Below, in pieces: positions 8,942 through 18,207 of a stretch of 64,000 nt of DNA (position 1 is the first letter of the stretch; each line of letters starts with the position of its first letter). The notes beneath the pieces are model-generated. The model saw only the letters and a list, made by a program, of their open reading frames with translations, ran no database searches and was not told the origin of the DNA. A program made the translations under genes and the position numbers. The DNA comes from an uncultured Clostridia bacterium. Its GTDB lineage: Bacteria; Bacillota; Clostridia; TANB77; CAG-508. The stretch is taken from assembly GCA_934162365.1 (NCBI GenBank), contig CAKPIK010000004.1:1-64000 (forward strand). Reading direction: 5' to 3'.

Positions 8942-8978
8942 TAGGTTGCATATTATTAAAAAGTGCAACCTATTTTTT
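8942..8978 (+). terminator. Intrinsic terminator
   Basis: TAGGTTGCA (8942-8950) pairs with TGCAACCTA (8964-8972) over nine bases, followed directly by six T. It ends the acyltransferase/GT-C operon. Confidence 0.85.
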
Positions 8979-8993
8979 AAACTAAAACAGAGG

Positions 8994-9022
8994 TTGTGAT
9001 TTTTTTAGATTTATGTTAAAAT
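8994..9022 (+). promoter_or_regulatory. ftsY promoter
   Basis: TTGTGA (8994-8999), 17-base spacer, TAAAAT (9017-9022) with a TG extension (TGT before the -10). It lies about 28 bases upstream of the ftsY start. Confidence 0.65.
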
Positions 9023-9049
9023 ATATAGTATGTTTAAGGAGTGAAAAAT

Positions 9050-9955
9050 ATGGGCTTTTTTGATAAATTGAAATCTGGTTTAGGCAAAACCAAAAGTAAT
9101 ATAAATGAAAAGTTTAATGATGTGTTTAGTAATTTTAGAAAAGTTGATGAAGATTTGCTAGAAGAGTTAGAAGAAGTATTAATTATGTCTGATATAGGGA
9201 TGGATACTTCATTAGAAATTATCTCAAAACTTAGAGAGAGAATAAAAAAAGAAAATATTAAAGAAGCGGAAGAAGTTAAAGAAAAACTAAGAGAAATAAT
9301 GGTTGAAATATTAAATGTTGCAGATAAAGATTTAAAACTTAATACAAAACCATCTGTACTTTTAGTTATAGGAGTAAATGGTGTTGGAAAGACAACTTCT
9401 ATTGGAAAAATTGCAAATAATTTAAAGAAAAGTGGAAAAAAAGTTGTTATGTCTGCAGCAGATACATTTAGAGCGGCGGCTGTTGAACAATTAGAAATAT
9501 GGTCAAACAGAGTAGGGTGCGATATAGTAAAAAAGGAAGAAGGAGCAGATCCAGCTTCTGTTGTGTTTGATTCAATAAAAAAAGCAAAAGAAGAAAATGC
9601 AGATGTGTTAATATGTGACACTGCTGGAAGATTACACAATAAAAAATATTTAATGGACGAGTTATACAAAATACAAAAAGTTATAGATAAAGAAATGCCA
9701 GAAGCAGATAAAGAGGTATTGTTAGTTATAGATGCAACAACAGGTCAAAATGCAATATCTCAAGTAAAAGCATTTAAAGAAGTAGCACCAATTACAGGTT
9801 TGGTTTTAACTAAATTAGATGGAACTGCAAAAGGTGGAGTTGTTATTGGAATAGTAAATGAAAATAAGATACCTGTTAAATTTATTGGAGTTGGAGAAGG
9901 AATTGACGACATGGAAGTGTTTAATAGCAAAGAATTTGTAGACGCAATAATATAA
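9050..9955 (+). CDS. ftsY: Signal recognition particle receptor FtsY
   Basis: SRP receptor GTPase, 301 residues, which docks ribosome-SRP complexes at the membrane. A short N-terminal helix (MGFFDKLKSGL) replaces the long acidic region of proteobacterial FtsY. The N domain is followed by the NG GTPase motifs: GVNGVGKTT (108-116), DTFRAAAVEQL, DTAGR (190-194) and TKLDGTAKGG (from 254). ATG 9050 is preferred to in-frame GTG 9041, which lies inside the AAGGAG ribosome site (9036-9041). It has its own promoter and is followed 15 bases later by a UPF0182 gene; the usual smc neighbour is not here. Confidence 0.95.
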   Translation: MGFFDKLKSGLGKTKSNINEKFNDVFSNFRKVDEDLLEELEEVLIMSDIGMDTSLEIISKLRERIKKENIKEAEEVKEKLREIMVEILNVADKDLKLNTKPSVLLVIGVNGVGKTTSIGKIANNLKKSGKKVVMSAADTFRAAAVEQLEIWSNRVGCDIVKKEEGADPASVVFDSIKKAKEENADVLICDTAGRLHNKKYLMDELYKIQKVIDKEMPEADKEVLLVIDATTGQNAISQVKAFKEVAPITGLVLTKLDGTAKGGVVIGIVNENKIPVKFIGVGEGIDDMEVFNSKEFVDAII

Positions 9956-9970
9956 TGAAAGGAAAAAGAT

Positions 9971-12736
9971 ATGGAGAAGAGTAAGAAGTTTAAAAAAATA
10001 AAAATAATTTTAGTTATTCTATTTACTATATTATTTATGCTTTACATGTATATATCATATAGAGCAAATTATTTACAAACTTTAGAAATAGGTGAAGAAT
10101 ATTTATCAGTTTTTGAACAAAATAATCAATACAAAATAAAATTATTTGCCTTTAGTTTTATTATTTTGTACATTGTTATTTATATAAATAACAAATTAAT
10201 AAAAAATGGATTAAAGCCATTCTTTGAAGATGAGAAAAAACAAATGCCAAAGCTTCCAAATAAAAGTATTGCTTTTGTAGTATCTACAATTGGAAGTACA
10301 ATTATAACTTCAGTTTTTTTAGATAAATTAGTTCTATTTTTAAATACTACTTGGTTTGGAGTAAATGATCCTGTATTTGGATTAGATATAGGATTTTATT
10401 TCTTCCAAAAACCATTTATACAATTAGTATTAAATTATTTGATTGTGTTATTTAGTTTACTTGCAGTATATACAATTGCATATTGTATAATATTATTTAA
10501 TGTTTTTTTAGATGGAGTAGATAAAGAATTATTATTAAAAAGTAAACTTGTTAAAATATTAAAAGTGCATGCCTTTTTAATTGTTTTGGGGCTTGCATGT
10601 AAAACATTTTTAAATACATATAATATTGTTTTTGAAAACTTTGTAACATTGAAAAATGCATTATCAACTAAATTAATTGGTGCAGGAATTACTGATATTA
10701 CAATTAAATTATGGGGATATAGAATTTTAGGCTTTGTGATGTGTATATCAATGATATTTATATTAAAATATCTATTAGATAAAAAGAAAACAAAGAAATT
10801 ATTAATAAGCATATGTATAGTTCCTATTTATCTAGTTGGTGTTTTTATTGTTATGTTGTTATTTAACGTACTATTTGTTAATAATAATTTATTTGATAGA
10901 CAAAAAGATTATATAAATAAGAATATTGATTATACAAAACGCGCATATAATTTAAATATTGAAGAGGTTGAATTAGAAAATGCAGAAGCAATTACTAAAA
11001 ATAACTTGGAAAGTAATAGAGATATTATTGATAATATTAGATTAATAGATGAGCAATCAACATTAAAAAATCTAAATTCATTACAAACTAATTCGGGTTA
11101 TTATTCATATAGAACAAGCAAATTACAAATGTATAATATTGATGAAAAAGATACATTAGTATATGTTTCACCAAGAGAGATAGATGTTCAAACAGAAGCT
11201 AGTACATATAATAATAAAACGTATGAATATACTCACGGATATGGAAGTATTATAACTTATGCAAGCAAAGTTGATGGCACTGGAAATATAGAATATGTAC
11301 AAAAAAACTTTTCAACAACGGATGACAAAATAGCTATTAACCAACCAAGAATTTATTTTGGAATGCAAACTAATAATACTATAATAACAAATTTATCTGG
11401 CAAAGCTGAATATGATTATCCAGTTTCTTCAACAACTAATACTGAGTATACATACAAAGGCAAAGCTGGTATAAAAACAAACTTTATAGACAGATTAATA
11501 CTTAGCGTAATGAATAAAGATATAAATATTACTTTTTCTAATACAAGTGAAGATAGTAAAGTTATAACAAATAGAAATGTAATAGAAAGAACTAAAAAAA
11601 TAATGCCTAACTTACTATATGATGAAAACCCTTATATGATAGTTTCTGATTTAGGAAAACAAATTTGGGTAATTGATGCATATACTGTTTCTAATGAATA
11701 TCCATATTCTCAAAAAACAATGATAAAGGTTGGGGATTATAAAAAAGAAATTAATTATATAAGAAATTCAATTAAGGTATTAGTAGATGCATATGATGGA
11801 ACAGTTAAGTTTTATATAATGGATACAACAGATCCAATAGCTGTGGCATATTCTCATGCTTATCCAGGTGTATTTAAAGATGGAACGGAGATTGAAAAAA
11901 GTATTTCTAATCATTTTGTTTATTCAGAGTATTTATATAATGTTCAAGCAGAAATTTTAGAAATGTATCATAATGTAACAGCTGATGTTTTATACAGAGG
12001 AGACGATATATGGGGAAATGCTTCATATTCTTCTAATTCAAAAAGTTCATCTAAAACAGAAATTACACCATATTATACAATGGTAAAAGAAGATAATAAA
12101 AATAAAGTTGGATTAGTACTTCCATATACTGTTTATGGTAAACAAAATATTACTTCATATTTAGTTGGAGTAACAGATGGAAGCGGAAATCAAAAATTAA
12201 AATTATATAAATTTGCCTCAGGAAGTAATGTATTAGGACCAGAACAACTAGATAAAGAAATAGAACAAGATGCAACAATATCAGAATCTATAAAAAGTAT
12301 AAACGTAACAGGAACAAAAATAACAAAAAATATGATTATTGTACCAATTAATAATACTCTATTATATGTAGAACCGATATTTCAACAACAATTAAATGAA
12401 AAGAATTCAATACCATTGCTTAAAAAAGTTGTTGTTGCATCTGGTAGCAAAGTAGCAATAGGAGATAACATTAGTGAAGCATTAGAAAATTTACTTTCTC
12501 AATCAGCAGTTAGCATTAAAGTTACAAATACAGACACAATTGACGATTTAATAAACGCAATTATAGAAGCAAATAAGAACTTAAAAGATTCTACTGCTTC
12601 AAACGATTTTGAAATGATTGGAAAAGACATATCAAAATTAAGAGAACTAATAGAACAACTTGAAGAGATGCAAAAAGATAATACAAAAACAAAAAACATA
12701 CTACAAAATACTTTAAATAAAAATGTTTCTGAATAA
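9971..12736 (+). CDS. UPF0182 family membrane protein
   Basis: Large conserved membrane protein of unknown function, 921 residues, the normal size for the UPF0182 (COG1615) family. About seven hydrophobic segments occupy the first 300 residues; the family hallmark, a proline-glycine rich stretch before the phrase GLDIGFYFFQKPF, lies around residue 140. The remaining 600 residues form a large domain expected outside the cell, ending in a glutamate- and lysine-rich coiled-coil tail (from about 845). ATG 9971 follows GAAAGG. It is probably co-transcribed with ftsY. No enzymatic role can be inferred. Confidence 0.85.
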   Translation: MEKSKKFKKIKIILVILFTILFMLYMYISYRANYLQTLEIGEEYLSVFEQNNQYKIKLFAFSFIILYIVIYINNKLIKNGLKPFFEDEKKQMPKLPNKSIAFVVSTIGSTIITSVFLDKLVLFLNTTWFGVNDPVFGLDIGFYFFQKPFIQLVLNYLIVLFSLLAVYTIAYCIILFNVFLDGVDKELLLKSKLVKILKVHAFLIVLGLACKTFLNTYNIVFENFVTLKNALSTKLIGAGITDITIKLWGYRILGFVMCISMIFILKYLLDKKKTKKLLISICIVPIYLVGVFIVMLLFNVLFVNNNLFDRQKDYINKNIDYTKRAYNLNIEEVELENAEAITKNNLESNRDIIDNIRLIDEQSTLKNLNSLQTNSGYYSYRTSKLQMYNIDEKDTLVYVSPREIDVQTEASTYNNKTYEYTHGYGSIITYASKVDGTGNIEYVQKNFSTTDDKIAINQPRIYFGMQTNNTIITNLSGKAEYDYPVSSTTNTEYTYKGKAGIKTNFIDRLILSVMNKDINITFSNTSEDSKVITNRNVIERTKKIMPNLLYDENPYMIVSDLGKQIWVIDAYTVSNEYPYSQKTMIKVGDYKKEINYIRNSIKVLVDAYDGTVKFYIMDTTDPIAVAYSHAYPGVFKDGTEIEKSISNHFVYSEYLYNVQAEILEMYHNVTADVLYRGDDIWGNASYSSNSKSSSKTEITPYYTMVKEDNKNKVGLVLPYTVYGKQNITSYLVGVTDGSGNQKLKLYKFASGSNVLGPEQLDKEIEQDATISESIKSINVTGTKITKNMIIVPINNTLLYVEPIFQQQLNEKNSIPLLKKVVVASGSKVAIGDNISEALENLLSQSAVSIKVTNTDTIDDLINAIIEANKNLKDSTASNDFEMIGKDISKLRELIEQLEEMQKDNTKTKNILQNTLNKNVSE

Positions 12737-12738
12737 TA

Positions 12739-12767
12739 TTGACAATGAATAAACAATATAGTATAAA
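12739..12767 (+). promoter_or_regulatory. Promoter of the 12804 gene
   Basis: A consensus TTGACA (12739-12744), 17-base spacer and TATAAA (12762-12767) lie about 37 bases upstream of the start codon at 12804. Confidence 0.7.
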
Positions 12768-12803
12768 AACATGTAAGAAATTAATTTATAAGGAGAAATG
12801 AAT

Positions 12804-13436
12804 ATGCAAATAAAAGGAAATAAAGGAATGAGTTTAATAGTTTTTACAGTCATATTAGCTATATTAGTAGTAATAGCAGGAGGAGTGATAGTTTATTTAT
12901 TGAATAATCCAAAAACGGAATATGTAAAAGAACAAACAGGAACTACAACATTATTAAATGCACCTAATACAAATTCATATATGAATAATTCTAATAGTGA
13001 AGAAAATTCAAAAAATACAAATACTTTATCTAAAAATCAATATAATGAAATTCAAGGACAATATACCTATGAAACTAATCATCCAGAATATGAAGAAATA
13101 GGATGTTACTTTAGGTTATACTTAAGTAGTGATGGGACATTTGATTACAATGTATATGCTGACAATAGAGCTGGATTCTGTGGAAATTATATTATTAATG
13201 GTTCTGAGATTGTTTTGAATAAGTTATTTGAATATGGATCTGATGTTGGACTTAATGTTACAAGTGGACAGATTAAATTAAAATTGAATGATGATGGAAC
13301 AATTAGTGATTCAAATAAGTATGAAGATATGTCTATTAGTAATGTTACTTTAAAAAGAGAAAAAAAAGAGGTAGTGGAAAGTCTAAAAGAACATATTAAA
13401 AATGCTGTAAAATATAAAGCAATTTTTGCAGAATAA
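12804..13436 (+). CDS. Membrane-anchored protein of unknown function, lipocalin-like domain possible
   Basis: Unknown protein of 210 residues. ATG 12804 is preferred to ATG 12798, which sits only two bases after AGGAG (12791-12795). The N-terminus (NKGMSLIVFTVILAILVVI) resembles a prepilin-type signal: a basic start, glycine, then a long hydrophobic helix, though the glutamate usually five residues later is missing. A serine/asparagine-rich linker (about 45-70) leads to a beta-rich domain with repeated short strands (YFRLYLSSDGTFDYN, GNYIINGSEIVL). It is probably secreted but tethered. It has its own strong promoter and lies alone between UPF0182 and argS. Confidence 0.6.
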   Translation: MQIKGNKGMSLIVFTVILAILVVIAGGVIVYLLNNPKTEYVKEQTGTTTLLNAPNTNSYMNNSNSEENSKNTNTLSKNQYNEIQGQYTYETNHPEYEEIGCYFRLYLSSDGTFDYNVYADNRAGFCGNYIINGSEIVLNKLFEYGSDVGLNVTSGQIKLKLNDDGTISDSNKYEDMSISNVTLKREKKEVVESLKEHIKNAVKYKAIFAE

Positions 13437-13527
13437 ATATATATTAACAAAAAACAACTGCACAATTGATGTGGAAGATTACTTTTTATTTATTATTAAA
13501 AATAAATAAATGAGTTTAATATTAAAA

Positions 13528-13563
13528 AAGAACATATAAACTTGCATATATGTTCTTTTTTTA
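13528..13563 (+). terminator. Intrinsic terminator overlapping the argS promoter
   Basis: AAGAACATATA (13528-13538) pairs with TATATGTTCTT (13547-13557) over 11 bases and is followed by a T run. The -35 box of the argS promoter starts in its loop. Confidence 0.7.
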
Positions 13564-13570
13564 GTATAAT
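13542..13570 (+). promoter_or_regulatory. argS operon promoter
   Basis: TTGCAT (13542-13547), 17-base spacer, TATAAT (13565-13570). The -35 box lies in the loop and right arm of the terminator for the upstream gene, so termination and initiation signals share the same DNA. Confidence 0.6.
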
Positions 13571-13601
13571 AGAAGCGTTGAAAAAGGAGAGAAAAATAGG
13601 T

Positions 13602-15311
13602 ATGATTAATTTTAAAGATGAAATTGCTCAAATAATTTCTAATAATACAAATATTAGTTGTAATGAATTAGAAGGATATATAGAAATACCACCTGAAGAT
13701 AAAGGAGATTATGCTTTTCCATGCTTTAGATTGGCTAAAGAATTAAAGAAAGCGCCTCAAGCTATAGCAGAAGAATTAAAAACTAAAATAGAATCAAGCA
13801 AAAATGATGTAATTGAAAGCGTTGAAGTGGCTGGTGGATATTTAAATTTTTATATTAATAAAAATATTTTAATTAAAAATACTATTGAAGAGATAGATAA
13901 CCAAAAAGAAAACTATGGTAAAACTGATATTGGAGATGGTAAAACAATATTAGTTGAATATTCTTCACCTAATATAGCAAAGCCCTTTCATATTGGGCAT
14001 TTAAGAAACACATTAATAGGACATACTTTATACAATATGTATAAGTTCTTAGGTTATAATACAATAGGAATAAATCATTTAGGAGATTATGGAACTCAAT
14101 TTGGAAAAATGATAGAAGGCTATAAATTATGGGGAGAAGAGTACAATATAGAAGAAAACCCAATTGAAGAACTTACAAAAATTTATGTAAGAATAAATGA
14201 TTTATGCAAAAAAGATGAAAGTGTATTAGAAGCATGCAGAAATAACTTTAAAAAATTAGAAGATGGAGACAAATATTGTGTTGAAATATGGAATAAGTTT
14301 AAAGAATTAAGTTTAAAAGAATTTGATAGAATTTATGATATATTAGGTGTTAAATTTGATTCTTTAAATGGAGAAGCATTTTATTCTGATAAAATGGATG
14401 AAGTTGTTAGTCTTCTTGAAAAGTCAGGAAAACTTGTTGAATCAGAAGGGGCTAAGATAGTTGATTTAGAAGATAAAAAGATGGGTGTTTGTATGATTAA
14501 AAAGTCAAACGATTCAACTACTTATGCAACAAGAGATTTAGCAGCTATTTTATACAGAGCTAGAACATATGATTTTGATAAATGTTTATATATTGTTGCC
14601 TATGAACAAAACTTACACTTTAAACAAATATTTGAAGTAGCAAAGCTATTAGGCTTAGATGAAAAGTATATAAATGGTTTACAACATATTCCTTATGGAA
14701 TGGTACATTTAAAATCAGGAAAAATGTCTACAAGAGAAGGAAATGTTATTAAAGTTAACGACTTATTACATGAGGCTATTTCAAGAGTAGAAAAAATAAT
14801 AGAAGAAAAAAATCCAGATATGGAAAACAAATATGAAAATGCAAAGAAAATTGGTATAGGAGCTATAACTTTTTGTAATGTTGGAACAACAATAATAAAA
14901 GACCAAGTATTTGATTGGGATACAATTCTTAACTTTAGTGGAGAAACTGGGCCATATATTCAATATACATATGTAAGGACAAATAGTATAATTAAAAACT
15001 TACAACAGATACCAACAGCAAATGAAGTAGATGTAAGCAGATTGAATAATAAAGAAACTATTAAGATTATTAAATTAATATATAACTTTCAAGAGACTGT
15101 TATTCAAGCTACTTCAAAAAATGAGCCATCAATTTTAGCTAGATATTTAATTGATTTATCAAAAGCATATAGCAGCTTTTATAATGAGTATAAAATAATG
15201 GCAGATGATATTGAAGATAGAAATGCTAGAATATATATAACATATATTACTGGTTTAGTATTAAAAATTGGAATGAATCTATTAGGAATAGAAATGCCAG
15301 ATAAAATGTAA
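13602..15311 (+). CDS. argS: Arginyl-tRNA synthetase
   Basis: Class I aminoacyl-tRNA synthetase charging tRNA-Arg, 569 residues from ATG 13602. The reading frame is open further upstream, but only 13602 gives the family start MINFKDEIAQII and follows AAGGAGA. The N-terminal Add1 domain is followed by the HIGH motif itself (130-133) in the context KPFHIGHLRNT, and the second nucleotide-binding motif appears as KMSTREGN (from 374), the form usual for ArgS. The DALR anticodon-binding domain is at the C-terminus (SFYNEYKIMAD). It leads a long operon; the glycerophosphotransferase genes follow after 17 bases. Confidence 0.96.
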   Translation: MINFKDEIAQIISNNTNISCNELEGYIEIPPEDKGDYAFPCFRLAKELKKAPQAIAEELKTKIESSKNDVIESVEVAGGYLNFYINKNILIKNTIEEIDNQKENYGKTDIGDGKTILVEYSSPNIAKPFHIGHLRNTLIGHTLYNMYKFLGYNTIGINHLGDYGTQFGKMIEGYKLWGEEYNIEENPIEELTKIYVRINDLCKKDESVLEACRNNFKKLEDGDKYCVEIWNKFKELSLKEFDRIYDILGVKFDSLNGEAFYSDKMDEVVSLLEKSGKLVESEGAKIVDLEDKKMGVCMIKKSNDSTTYATRDLAAILYRARTYDFDKCLYIVAYEQNLHFKQIFEVAKLLGLDEKYINGLQHIPYGMVHLKSGKMSTREGNVIKVNDLLHEAISRVEKIIEEKNPDMENKYENAKKIGIGAITFCNVGTTIIKDQVFDWDTILNFSGETGPYIQYTYVRTNSIIKNLQQIPTANEVDVSRLNNKETIKIIKLIYNFQETVIQATSKNEPSILARYLIDLSKAYSSFYNEYKIMADDIEDRNARIYITYITGLVLKIGMNLLGIEMPDKM

Positions 15312-15328
15312 TAAAGAAGGTATTAATA

Positions 15329-16456
15329 TTGAAAAAGATTATAATTGTTTTTGGGAAAGCTTTTTTGAACTTTATTTATTTTTTCATTAAGCTATTTCCT
15401 GCTAGAAACCAAATAGTATATACAAGTATGCAATCAAATAATATTAGTTTAGATTTTGAAATGCTAAAAAATGAAATAACAAAACATGATAACTCTATAA
15501 AACAAATATTTTTATGCAAAAAAATGAAAAGTGGTTTAAAGAAAAATAGCGATTATGTTGTATATGTATTTAACATGATAGGTTATGTATTTAAATCAAT
15601 GTATTATTTAGCAACATCTAAAGTATGTATTACTGAGAGTTATTGTGTTCCAATTAGTATATTAAAACATAAGAAAAACTTAAAAATAATTCAAATATGG
15701 CATGCTTCTGGAGCTGTTAAGAAATTTGGATATCAAATATTGGATAAAAAAGAGGGAAAATCAAGTGAAGTTGCAAAACTTATGTGTATGCATAAAAATT
15801 ACGATTATGCAATAGCACCAAGTGAAGTAACTAAAGAAATTTTTTCAGAAGCATTTAATATGAAAAAAGAAAAAATAGTTAAACTTGGACTTCCAAGACT
15901 TGAATATATATCAAATGAAAAGTATGATAAATCAAATGAAATATATAATTCTTATCCAGATTTAAATAAAAAGAAAATAATTTTATATGTTCCTACATTT
16001 AGAAAAGATAAGAATATTGACTTAAGTGAAATTTTTAATTATCAGTATGACAAAACTAAATATAAAATAATAATTAAGCTTCATCCACTTGATGATACAC
16101 AAATACCAAGTGAATATACTTTTGATAATAAATATACAAGTTATGATTTAATTAAAATTGCTGATTATATTATAACAGACTACTCAATATTATCAATTGA
16201 AGCAAGCATACTTAACAAACCTATCTTTTTATACTTGTACGATATGGAAAATTATAACCAAAGTAGAGGATTAAATATAGATTTGTGCAACGAATTAAAA
16301 ACATTTACAAGCAAAAATTTTAGTGATATAATGAACAAAATTAAAAATCATGATTATAATATGAATGAATTAGAAAAGTATAAAAATAAATATATAGAAG
16401 TAAATCCAAAGAATACAACAGCTGAGTTGGCTGATTTTGTTCTAAAATTCATGTAA
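15329..16456 (+). CDS. CDP-glycerol glycerophosphotransferase family protein (TagB-like)
   Basis: Teichoic acid enzyme that transfers glycerol phosphate (or another polyol phosphate) from its CDP form; 375 residues, about the length of TagB primases. Family motifs: QIWHASGAVKKFG (catalytic histidine region, about residue 125), GLPRLEYI, ILYVPTFRKDK, IIIKLHPLDD and ITDYSILSIEASILNKPIFLY. The start is TTG 15329 after AAGAAGG. A hydrophobic/basic N-terminus suggests membrane association. It is the first of three such proteins in the operon. Whether it primes or extends the polymer cannot be settled by eye. Confidence 0.85.
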   Translation: MKKIIIVFGKAFLNFIYFFIKLFPARNQIVYTSMQSNNISLDFEMLKNEITKHDNSIKQIFLCKKMKSGLKKNSDYVVYVFNMIGYVFKSMYYLATSKVCITESYCVPISILKHKKNLKIIQIWHASGAVKKFGYQILDKKEGKSSEVAKLMCMHKNYDYAIAPSEVTKEIFSEAFNMKKEKIVKLGLPRLEYISNEKYDKSNEIYNSYPDLNKKKIILYVPTFRKDKNIDLSEIFNYQYDKTKYKIIIKLHPLDDTQIPSEYTFDNKYTSYDLIKIADYIITDYSILSIEASILNKPIFLYLYDMENYNQSRGLNIDLCNELKTFTSKNFSDIMNKIKNHDYNMNELEKYKNKYIEVNPKNTTAELADFVLKFM

Positions 16457-16476
16457 TACTTTGGGAGAAGAAAAAT

Positions 16477-17721
16477 ATGAAAGTAAAAAACAAGTTAAAA
16501 AAATTAATTAAAGAAAATGTTTTTATAAGAAAAATTGCTAGAAAAGTTTATTTTCTAAAATGCAATATACAGTATAAAATAGTTACTAAAAAATTAAATG
16601 TTGATGACAAATTGATAATTTTTGCAAGTTTCAATGGGAGATCTTACTGTGATAGTCCTAAAGCATTGTATGAATATCTTATAAAAGATAAAAAATATGA
16701 AAATTATAAATTCGTGTGGGCTTTCAAAGATGTAGAAAAACATAAATATCTTGAGAAAAACAATAATACTAAAGTAATAGATATTAAATCAAAAGAGTTT
16801 TTAAAAACAATGGGACAAGCTAAATATTGGATATTTAATTATAAAATTCAAGATTATATATTTCCAAAAGAAAACCAAGTTTTTGTACAATGCTGGCATG
16901 GTACGCCACTTAAAAGGCTTGGATGTGACTTAGAACACTTTAATAATGCAATGAATTCCATTTCTGAAATTAGAGATAGATACCATATGGAAGCATCAAA
17001 GTTTTCATATTTTATTTCACCATCTAAATTTGCAAGCGAGAAATTTATTTCTACATGGGATTTAAAGAAAATAAATAAAGAAAATATAATGATTGAAGAA
17101 GGATATCCTAGAAATGATTTTCTATACAATTACACTAAAAAAGATATTACAGACATTAAAGAAAAATTGAATATAAAATCTATTAATAAAAAGATAATTC
17201 TATATGCACCAACTTATAGAGATAATCAACATTCAACTGAGATCGGGTACACATATAAAACACAAATTGATTTTGATAAACTTCAACAAGAATTGTCTGA
17301 TGAATATATAATTTTATTTAGAGCACACTGGCTTGTTGCACAATCATTTAATTTTGATAAATATAAGGACTTTATAATTGATGTATCAAATTATGATGAT
17401 ATAAATCATTTATATGTAATATCTGATATGTTAATAACTGATTATTCAAGCGTATTTTTTGATTATGCTAATTTAAAACGACCAATAGTATTTTATATGT
17501 ATGATTTAGAAGAGTATAGAGACAACATAAGAGGTTTTTATTTGAAATTAGATGAATTGCCTGGACATATAGTAAAAAAGGAAGATGAACTGATAAAAGA
17601 GATAAATGAATTGTTTACTAACTTTACTTACAATGATGAATATAAAAAATTTAATGAAAAATTTAATTATTTAGATGATGGAAACGCTAGCAGACGAGTA
17701 ATTAATAAAATACTGAATTAA
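16477..17721 (+). CDS. CDP-glycerol glycerophosphotransferase family protein (TagF/TarF-like)
   Basis: Second CDP-polyol phosphotransferase, 414 residues. Motifs: FVQCWHGTPLKRLGCD (catalytic histidine region), EGYPRNDFLY, ILYAPTYRDNQH, LFRAHW and ITDYSSVFFDYANLKRPIVF, the serine-aspartate patch that binds the donor. A lysine/arginine-rich N-terminus (about 1-35) is typical of the membrane-bound enzymes. It lies 20 bases after the first family member and 20 before tagD. The poly(glycerol phosphate) polymerase role is plausible given tagD next door, but a ribitol or glycerol primer role is equally possible. Confidence 0.85.
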   Translation: MKVKNKLKKLIKENVFIRKIARKVYFLKCNIQYKIVTKKLNVDDKLIIFASFNGRSYCDSPKALYEYLIKDKKYENYKFVWAFKDVEKHKYLEKNNNTKVIDIKSKEFLKTMGQAKYWIFNYKIQDYIFPKENQVFVQCWHGTPLKRLGCDLEHFNNAMNSISEIRDRYHMEASKFSYFISPSKFASEKFISTWDLKKINKENIMIEEGYPRNDFLYNYTKKDITDIKEKLNIKSINKKIILYAPTYRDNQHSTEIGYTYKTQIDFDKLQQELSDEYIILFRAHWLVAQSFNFDKYKDFIIDVSNYDDINHLYVISDMLITDYSSVFFDYANLKRPIVFYMYDLEEYRDNIRGFYLKLDELPGHIVKKEDELIKEINELFTNFTYNDEYKKFNEKFNYLDDGNASRRVINKILN

Positions 17722-17741
17722 TAAATAAAGAGAGGTAAAAT

Positions 17742-18173
17742 ATGAAAAGAGTGCTAACATATGGAACATATGATTTATTACATTATGGACATATTAGATT
17801 ATTAAAAAGAGCTAAAGAACTAGGAGATTATTTAATAGTAGCTTTATCAACAGATGAATTTAATGCAATAAAAGGGAAAAAAGCATACCATAATTATGAA
17901 ACAAGAAAAAAAATGCTAGAAGCAATTAGATATGTAGATTTAGTTATACCAGAAAATGATTGGAATCAAAAAATAAATGATGTTAAGGAATATCATGTTG
18001 ACGTTACTGTAATGGGTGGAGATTGGGAAAATAATCCAAAGTTTGAAGTGCTAAAAGATTATTGTGAAGTAGTGTATTTACCAAGAACAGAAGGTATTTC
18101 TACTTCTAAAATAAAAAAAGATTTAGGACTTCAAGAACCAATAAATGGTGTAAATCAGATACCTAATATATAG
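17742..18173 (+). CDS. tagD: Glycerol-3-phosphate cytidylyltransferase
   Basis: Makes CDP-glycerol from CTP and glycerol-3-phosphate, the donor for teichoic acid synthesis. At 143 residues it is the size of a single-domain cytidylyltransferase. The HxGH nucleotide-binding motif is H14-Y-G-H17 in GTYDLLHYGHIRLL, and the second signature is RTEGISTSKI near residue 125. It is cytosolic. The placement among three glycerophosphotransferases strongly supports the CDP-glycerol assignment over other nucleotidyltransferases of this fold. Confidence 0.93.
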   Translation: MKRVLTYGTYDLLHYGHIRLLKRAKELGDYLIVALSTDEFNAIKGKKAYHNYETRKKMLEAIRYVDLVIPENDWNQKINDVKEYHVDVTVMGGDWENNPKFEVLKDYCEVVYLPRTEGISTSKIKKDLGLQEPINGVNQIPNI

Positions 18174-18207
18174 AATATATAAATTAATTTAGGAGATTTT
18201 ATTAAAA

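Noticed and set aside
9034..9669. Long minus-strand open frame across ftsY
   Set aside because: It mirrors the ftsY coding frame, has no ribosome site, and is rich in serine and phenylalanine, as expected for antisense of AT-rich genes.
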